NCBI GenBank assembly: GCA_910584845.1
Contig: CAJUDH010000035.1
Span: 1-12,298 of the forward strand
DNA length: 12,298 nt
Origin: an uncultured Lachnospiraceae bacterium
Lineage (GTDB): Bacteria > Bacillota > Clostridia > Lachnospirales > Lachnospiraceae
Direction of reading: 5' to 3'
The notes under the pieces were generated by a model, which saw only the letters and a list, made by a program, of their open reading frames with translations, did no database searches and was not told the DNA's origin. Of this stretch, positions 7,806-12,298 are shown in pieces. A program made the position numbers and the translations under genes. Within the stretch, counting starts at the first letter, position 1; every line of letters begins with the position of its first letter.

Positions 7806-8953
7806 TTCTCATTCACTTCTTTCAAAACTGGCTTTTTATTTTTTTGTTCGGAAAAGAAACTGTAAAAAACAAAATAGTAAAAAAGGAATTCTGTAAAAAA
7901 GGCAAACCCTAATTGATCCGTAGTTGCCCGAAATAAGAATGTGGCCATTAACAATATAATTAGATATTCTTTCTTTTTATAGCATGAATATAATGAATGG
8001 GCTAATCCGCCTGCCACTATTAAAGAGAATGGCAATCCATAGGTGGTATGCATTTGTAAAAAGCTGTTATGGAGATTATATTCATAGTGTTCAAATATTT
8101 CGATGCCTTCAAGGGGATTCCCCAGTAATAGGTTTGTTAAAGACCCATAGGTTAAACCAAAGTATTGTTTCCAGATTAATGACCGTCCCTGGCTTTTGAT
8201 ACCCATAGTTTTAAACCTGCTAAAACCTATATTTACTATATTGGTTTGCCCCACAATAAATAAGAATATAATAAATGCCACCCCTAAAAAATAAGCGTTT
8301 ATAAATTTTTGTTTAGAATTAGGCGAATATAACCAATAATTAATATATAAAATTCCTGACACCAATATTAAAGAAGAAAAAATCCCGCTTCTACCTACCG
8401 CCAAAAAGGATACCACCATATAGATTAAAGCAGGAGTGAAAGGGATTTTAGAACATGCTTTTTTGGCTGTTGCAAAATAATATAAGCAAAGTAATGCTAA
8501 CAATAATACAGAAAAATAATTTCTGGAAAGCCGTAAAAAGTAATCGTTAGGATCAATTTTACTATTTAAAAGAATAAGGATAAACCATGCCGATACCCCA
8601 TAAAAAAAACTTTTGATTACAATGTGGGGAGGCGGATATTCAAGTGCCAATATGGCAATGATTACATAGGATATTGTTTTTAAATATAGGGAAAAATTAA
8701 TATTTTGTGTATGTATTCCGGAACTGATACCCGATACTATGGTAAGTAGGCAAAATAAACCTATTAAATAATGCTTTATTTTAATTTTGGGAACACAGAA
8801 ATATTTTATCCCACCAAAAATTGCAATACTAATATAAATCATATTGCATATTAATATGGGGATTTTATGGGAATAATATAATAAAAAGGATGCAATAAAA
8901 AGAAGAGGGATCCATGTTGAAAAATATTTATAGTTGTGTTTGGCATTCATCAT
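7802..8953 (-). CDS. wzy: Wzy-type polysaccharide polymerase (O-antigen ligase-like)
   Basis: Integral membrane protein of 383 residues with about ten hydrophobic segments, predicted to polymerise repeat units on the outer face of the membrane. Features of the O-antigen polymerase/ligase family are visible. VGRSGIFSSLILV lies near 187-199. A long hydrophilic loop follows at about 235-300, with RFKTMGIKSQGRSLIW, then HNSFLQMHTTYGLP. The second block is the HN-containing motif commonly seen after the large external loop. The gene starts inside the end of the sialyltransferase gene (26-base overlap) with AAGGA upstream. Two adjacent ATG codons (8953 and 8950) could each serve as the start. It overlaps wzx by four bases. 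Family membership is likely rather than certain, since Wzy proteins share little sequence. A ligase role is an alternative, but the adjacent flippase favours polymerase. Confidence 0.82.
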   Translation of the reverse strand: MMNAKHNYKYFSTWIPLLFIASFLLYYSHKIPILICNMIYISIAIFGGIKYFCVPKIKIKHYLIGLFCLLTIVSGISSGIHTQNINFSLYLKTISYVIIAILALEYPPPHIVIKSFFYGVSAWFILILLNSKIDPNDYFLRLSRNYFSVLLLALLCLYYFATAKKACSKIPFTPALIYMVVSFLAVGRSGIFSSLILVSGILYINYWLYSPNSKQKFINAYFLGVAFIIFLFIVGQTNIVNIGFSRFKTMGIKSQGRSLIWKQYFGLTYGSLTNLLLGNPLEGIEIFEHYEYNLHNSFLQMHTTYGLPFSLIVAGGLAHSLYSCYKKKEYLIILLMATFLFRATTDQLGFAFFTEFLFYYFVFYSFFSEQKNKKPVLKEVNEK

Positions 8954-10049
8954 TTTCTTCCTTCAAATGGTTTAAAATGAAAAATAATTCCTCTTGTGTT
9001 TCCGGTATATAAAAATTATCACCTTGATATAATTTTTTCGCTCTTTCAAAAAAATTACAAATAAAATTGTTTGGTTTAATAAAATCGTCCTGGAAGATTT
9101 TATATAAAATGATAACCGTAGGTTCTTTGTTGAAGATTATTTTAGGTGTAACCGTTGCTGTAGAAAACACAGATAACAAAATTTTGTTGTTTATATCTGA
9201 ATTTGCAATTATAATTTCGAATGGAACTTCAGAATAATCATAATATTTAACATTAAGTTCATTTTTAGATTTATCAGAAGGGTGCTTTTTTATAACTAAT
9301 TCAAATTTTTCAAAATGTGCTACTTGTTTTATTAATGCTTCATATTTTCTTTTCCCGGTTTCTGTAAAACAATCCTTATAGGGGAAATCCATTAAGATCA
9401 ACGGTTCTTTTAACTCAAAATATTTTTGATATTCATATACTCTATTATAAATATCTAATTCTTTTGAAAAATCTATGGATGGAATTCCATAGGCTTTCCC
9501 ATATTTAGGGTCATTATAGTGAATGTATAATTCCGGTATATACAACAATTTATCAAAAACAACCCTACTTGCATCCTTTTTAAAAATTATCCTTCTTAAT
9601 ATTTTATCGCCCAACCGATGGATTTGCTCCATGTTATCTAAATAGCTTCCGACCCCTTCATCATACATAAGAAATCGGGTGTTCGAATTGTTTTTTTGTA
9701 TAAAAAAAAATCTGGTTAAGCGTTCAATTAAGCTCCCGGTACAAAATAGCATAATATCATATTTATATGGCAACAAAAAGGAAGAAACTATTTTTTGATA
9801 TTTTATATAGCATAAAAAGCTATTAACGTATTGGGAGTTTGAAAATTTCAAAATTTTTTTTGCGTTAATAAGGATAACATGTTGAAAGATTTTTTCTTCC
9901 TCTATTTTTGATGCCAAAAGACGGCAATTTTTATATATCCCTTCATCTATGATATACAAATCCGCAAATAATTTTTTTGAAACCGTCAAATGCATCGCGT
10001 TTAAGATTTGAAACTTTGTACTGGCAAATATACATATGTGATTATCCAT
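8928..10049 (-). CDS. Sialyltransferase-like glycosyltransferase (DEG/HP motifs)
   Basis: Soluble or membrane-associated protein of 373 residues without an obvious signal peptide or transmembrane helix. It has the three short motifs shared by bacterial sialyltransferases of families GT38, GT52 and GT80. DEG is at 130-132 (MYDEGVGSY), with the Asp/Glu usually taken as general base. HP is at 256-257 (VIKKHPSD), with the His contacting the CMP phosphate. A Ser/Thr pair is at 296-297 (SVFSTAT). With neuDBAC in the same operon, transfer of Neu5Ac from CMP-Neu5Ac to the growing repeat unit is the likely job. The length lies between GT52 capsular enzymes and GT38 polysialyltransferases, so I cannot say whether it adds one residue or many, nor which linkage. 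The start is an ATG with GAGGG about ten bases upstream and a 13-base gap after the previous gene. The region is very AT-rich: 14 G/C in 60 at 9781-9840 by hand count. Confidence 0.75.
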   Translation of the reverse strand: MDNHICIFASTKFQILNAMHLTVSKKLFADLYIIDEGIYKNCRLLASKIEEEKIFQHVILINAKKILKFSNSQYVNSFLCYIKYQKIVSSFLLPYKYDIMLFCTGSLIERLTRFFFIQKNNSNTRFLMYDEGVGSYLDNMEQIHRLGDKILRRIIFKKDASRVVFDKLLYIPELYIHYNDPKYGKAYGIPSIDFSKELDIYNRVYEYQKYFELKEPLILMDFPYKDCFTETGKRKYEALIKQVAHFEKFELVIKKHPSDKSKNELNVKYYDYSEVPFEIIIANSDINNKILLSVFSTATVTPKIIFNKEPTVIILYKIFQDDFIKPNNFICNFFERAKKLYQGDNFYIPETQEELFFILNHLKEENDECQTQL

Positions 10050-10062
10050 AACTAATTGACCC

Positions 10063-10845
10063 TCAATTTAAGTATTCCTTTTCATAGTTGAACATTTTTT
10101 TGGTGTATATAATAAAAACTAAGACAAAACCCATAATGTAATATAGGGAATACATAATTAAAAATATATCAATTTTATTTATCAGAACAGCAATAATTAA
10201 AAACATCAATTCATCGCCGCCAATTCCAAATTCATAGTCTATATATAGAGAAAGCTTTTTTATAAAAGAAAAATGGTTATCATTAGAATAGAATCCGCTA
10301 TTCTCAACAGCTATGCCATCTGCCCCAATCCTTTTATATTCCATCTGCATCATAGAATTTGAATATTTTTGATAAATGAGGCGGCTAAAAATATCACAGA
10401 TCCCGGCTAAGGAGGCAATAAAAATCAAATAGATCCGGTATTGGCCAAATAGTCCTGTGGTATGATAAGCAGCCATTCCAACACCAGGCATTATAAACGC
10501 AGAAATGGTATACCCGCCAACAGCATCAAAAAATTCCCCAGCCAGAGAAGTCTTTTTTAAACAACGTGCTATATTTCCGTCAACACAATCTAAAACGCTC
10601 CAGATATTAAGGATAAAAACCCCCATCCAAATAAACAGCAATTGATCAAAGCATAAAAGTATACATCCGATTGTGGCGACAATGCAGGATAACAAAGAGA
10701 CTTTATTTGGTGTCCAATTGTGGTTGATAAAGAAATAGGTTATATAAAAAGACGTCCTTCGCAAAAAAACCCTTCCCCAAAAAGGTTCTTTTTTTGCTTT
10801 GGATTCAGGAAATGATTTTTTAATGTCCTCTACAGTATATTTCAT
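10063..10845 (-). CDS. CDP-alcohol phosphatidyltransferase-family membrane protein
   Basis: Polytopic membrane protein of 260 residues in the family that displaces CMP from a CDP-alcohol with an acceptor hydroxyl, at the cytoplasmic face of the membrane. WTPNKVSLLS at 44-53 is the usual lead-in to the first core helix. The signature D-x2-D-G-x2-A-R-x8-G-x3-D-x3-D reads as Asp86, Asp89, Gly90, Ala93, Arg94, Gly103 and Asp107. The final position, 111, is Gly (bases 10513-10515, CCC on the plus strand) instead of the Asp normally given the role of general base. Hydrophobic segments follow at about 111-150 and 212-246, separated by a hydrophilic stretch. GGAGG lies about 12 bases before the ATG, which is rather far, but no better start was seen. 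A 110-base gap separates it from the GT4 gene. The cytidylyltransferase downstream in the operon could supply its substrate. Possible acceptors are a lipid, the undecaprenyl-linked glycan or a sugar. If the missing Asp is essential, it may be inactive or work differently. Confidence 0.83.
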   Translation of the reverse strand: MKYTVEDIKKSFPESKAKKEPFWGRVFLRRTSFYITYFFINHNWTPNKVSLLSCIVATIGCILLCFDQLLFIWMGVFILNIWSVLDCVDGNIARCLKKTSLAGEFFDAVGGYTISAFIMPGVGMAAYHTTGLFGQYRIYLIFIASLAGICDIFSRLIYQKYSNSMMQMEYKRIGADGIAVENSGFYSNDNHFSFIKKLSLYIDYEFGIGGDELMFLIIAVLINKIDIFLIMYSLYYIMGFVLVFIIYTKKMFNYEKEYLN

Positions 10846-10955
10846 TGTGAAAAATAGCCTCCGATTTTTTATGAATCGCTTTATATTTATATATAGATAA
10901 CTTGGCAGTTAATGGATTTCAAATACATCCTCGCACCTGGTTACATAAAGTGGTA

Positions 10956-12116
10956 TTATTGATCTGTGGCGCTTATTGGTAAAATCAAAGCTTTATCGTA
11001 AATAGATTTCATAGATTTTATAATGTTCTTTTCGTCGAAACGTTTTAACCGTCTGTAATTTGTTTGAACCTCTCCATCCATTTTTCTTTCCAAGGCATGG
11101 CGCAAACATTTACAAAGAGATTCCTTGCTATGAGGATTAAACAAAGAATCCGGATTTTTTATTAGGTCTGTATTGCCACGGATATTCGAACATATAACAG
11201 GGGTTTTAGCGGCAATGGCCTCCATTAATGCCACAGACAGCCCTTCTTGTAATGACGGGAAAACAAATAGGTCAGATGCCTGGCACAATTCCCCAATATC
11301 TTCTCGATAGCCAATTAAATGTACATTCTTTTCCAAATTTAATTTTTGTATCAGGCCAGAAAGATATGCTTCTTTTTCACCTTTCCCACAAATAAAATAT
11401 TGTATATTATGGTTATTGATATTTTTTATGGCTTTTATTACAAGTTCATGGTTTTTTCTGGGGATTAATTCACCGACAGATAAAAGCATAATATCTGTCG
11501 GCAATACTCCCAAAGCTTTTCTTTTTTCACTTTTATTTATATGGGTATCCGAAAATTTTGATATATTAATCCCCACTCCCGGAAGATATTCAATTTGCCG
11601 GGCATGAAATTTCTTTTTGGCAAGAAAATAATCTTCTTGGTTAATGGTAATAAGTATGTCTGTAAAATAAGATAAAATTTTTTCGGCTGCGTAATAAAAA
11701 AGCCAATTTTTTATCGGTGCCCCTTTATAAAAATGAAATCCATGGGCTGTGTAGATAATCGGGGCAACCCGGTTAATATGTGCTGTTATCCGGGCTAATA
11801 CACCCCCCATAGGGGTATGGCAATGTATCAATGAATATTTTTCTATTTTCATCAAATGGTATAACTGGAAAAAGGCTTTTATATTTTTGAATTTAAAAGG
11901 CTTCCTTTCAAAATCAATTTGATGTTGTATAATACCGGTATTATTTAGCCGTTGATTATCGTAGCCATAAGCAGGTGTAGTATAATTGGCGGCATAATGT
12001 ATTTCGTATCCCATATTTTGAAGGATCCTCACATTTTGCATTTCAAATTGAGGGACAAACCCGCTTACAGTTGTTACAAGCAATGCTTTTTTTGTAATAT
12101 TTTCTTTGTTAGACAT
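10956..12116 (-). CDS. GT4 glycosyltransferase, EpsD-like
   Basis: GT-B fold glycosyltransferase of 386 residues, predicted to add a sugar to the lipid-linked repeat at the cytoplasmic membrane. The N-terminal acceptor domain includes LIHCHTPMGGVLAR near 96-109 and YTAHGFHFYKGAP at 122-134, a block typical of EpsD/EpsF-type transferases in Gram-positive exopolysaccharide clusters. The C-terminal donor domain has VGELIPRKNHELVI at 214-227, including Arg220 and Lys221 that usually bind the donor diphosphate. It also has the E-x7-E motif with Glu291 and Glu299 (EGLSVALME). No transmembrane segment is needed. The ATG at 12116 has a good ribosome site (AAGGAAAAGGG). It is the first complete gene of the visible unit, and no priming phosphoglycosyltransferase precedes it in the window. 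The sugar transferred cannot be predicted. Confidence 0.9.
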   Translation of the reverse strand: MSNKENITKKALLVTTVSGFVPQFEMQNVRILQNMGYEIHYAANYTTPAYGYDNQRLNNTGIIQHQIDFERKPFKFKNIKAFFQLYHLMKIEKYSLIHCHTPMGGVLARITAHINRVAPIIYTAHGFHFYKGAPIKNWLFYYAAEKILSYFTDILITINQEDYFLAKKKFHARQIEYLPGVGINISKFSDTHINKSEKRKALGVLPTDIMLLSVGELIPRKNHELVIKAIKNINNHNIQYFICGKGEKEAYLSGLIQKLNLEKNVHLIGYREDIGELCQASDLFVFPSLQEGLSVALMEAIAAKTPVICSNIRGNTDLIKNPDSLFNPHSKESLCKCLRHALERKMDGEVQTNYRRLKRFDEKNIIKSMKSIYDKALILPISATDQ

Positions 12117-12298
12117 TTTAGCCCTTTTCCTTTATTATTGAATAAATATTCATAATCAGGTATGTTTTAAGTTTTTAGCCGTTTGGCCACTAGACATATG
12201 GAGAATTGACAAATTCAATTTTTAGTCGAAAGTCTGCTTCCGCTGCAGGTGGCAGCCCCCCTCCCCGGGCCCCGCGGCCCCTGCGGCATCATCCAGCC
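12117..12298 (-). other. Upstream region with GC-rich edge, possible tail of another gene
   Basis: The 60 or so bases at the window edge are extremely GC-rich: 47 of 58 from 12241 to 12298. The DNA nearer the GT4 gene is AT-rich. Read on the minus strand from 12296, one frame is open for 24 codons to a TAA at 12224-12222, ending in RKQTFD. Its third codon positions are mostly G or C (20 of 24), so it could be the 3' end of an upstream gene. A second frame is also open for a similar length, so this is weak. A 6-bp inverted repeat, AATTGA/TCAATT, lies at 12204-12220. No convincing promoter for the operon was found; the best pair is TTGAAT (12218-12213) with TCTAGT 18 bases on, which is poor. 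Confidence 0.25.

Noticed and set aside
10894..10922. Possible internal promoter on the minus strand, TTGAAA (10922-10917) and TATCTA (10899-10894) with a 17-base spacer
   Set aside because: The -35 is fair, but the -10 matches only about half the consensus, and the region is so AT-rich that such pairs are expected by chance.
12206..12228. Perfect TTGACA on the plus strand at 12206-12211
   Set aside because: No -10 box lies at 16 to 18 bases, and there is no plus-strand gene to drive. It is also part of the small AATTGA/TCAATT repeat.

Overview
The window is a surface-polysaccharide (capsule or exopolysaccharide) cluster. Eleven complete genes lie on the minus strand, so transcription runs from high to low coordinates. 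Shine-Dalgarno sequences are strong and G-rich (GGAGG types), the first glycosyltransferase resembles EpsD, and sugar genes sit with Wzx/Wzy. This suggests a Gram-positive of the Clostridia, perhaps Lachnospiraceae-like. That placement is an inference, and no species marker is present.

Layout in transcription order. 12117-12298 is upstream DNA with a very GC-rich edge that may hold the tail of another gene. 12116-10956 is a GT4 glycosyltransferase. 10845-10063 is a CDP-alcohol phosphatidyltransferase-family membrane protein. 10049-8928 is a sialyltransferase-like protein. 8953-7802 is a Wzy-type polymerase and 7805-6396 a Wzx-type flippase. 6331-5270 is a class I/II PLP aminotransferase. 5224-3881 is a two-domain protein joining a TagD-like cytidylyltransferase to a Gfo/Idh/MocA-like oxidoreductase. 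The complete sialic acid set neuD-neuB-neuA-neuC follows (3806-130). A terminator hairpin at about 26-70 closes the unit.

NeuC makes ManNAc from UDP-GlcNAc, NeuB condenses it with phosphoenolpyruvate to Neu5Ac, and NeuA activates it to CMP-Neu5Ac. The sialyltransferase would add it to a lipid-linked repeat that Wzx flips and Wzy polymerises. NeuD probably O-acetylates the sialic acid. The order neuDBAC matches the E. coli K1 locus, but export here looks Wzx/Wzy-dependent. No priming glycosyltransferase and no chain-length regulator are in view, so the locus probably continues beyond 12298.

The least ordinary part is a second possible pathway within the same operon: the aminotransferase, the cytidylyltransferase fusion and the CDP-alcohol transferase. 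Together they could make a phosphorylated (amino)alcohol, activate it as a CDP-alcohol and transfer it to the glycan or its lipid carrier. Two of these proteins lack residues normally regarded as catalytic: the oxidoreductase domain has ESP in place of EKP, and the CDP-alcohol transferase has Gly in place of the fourth motif Asp. No tRNA, rRNA, CRISPR array, insertion sequence or phage gene was seen, and no gap between genes exceeds about 130 bases.
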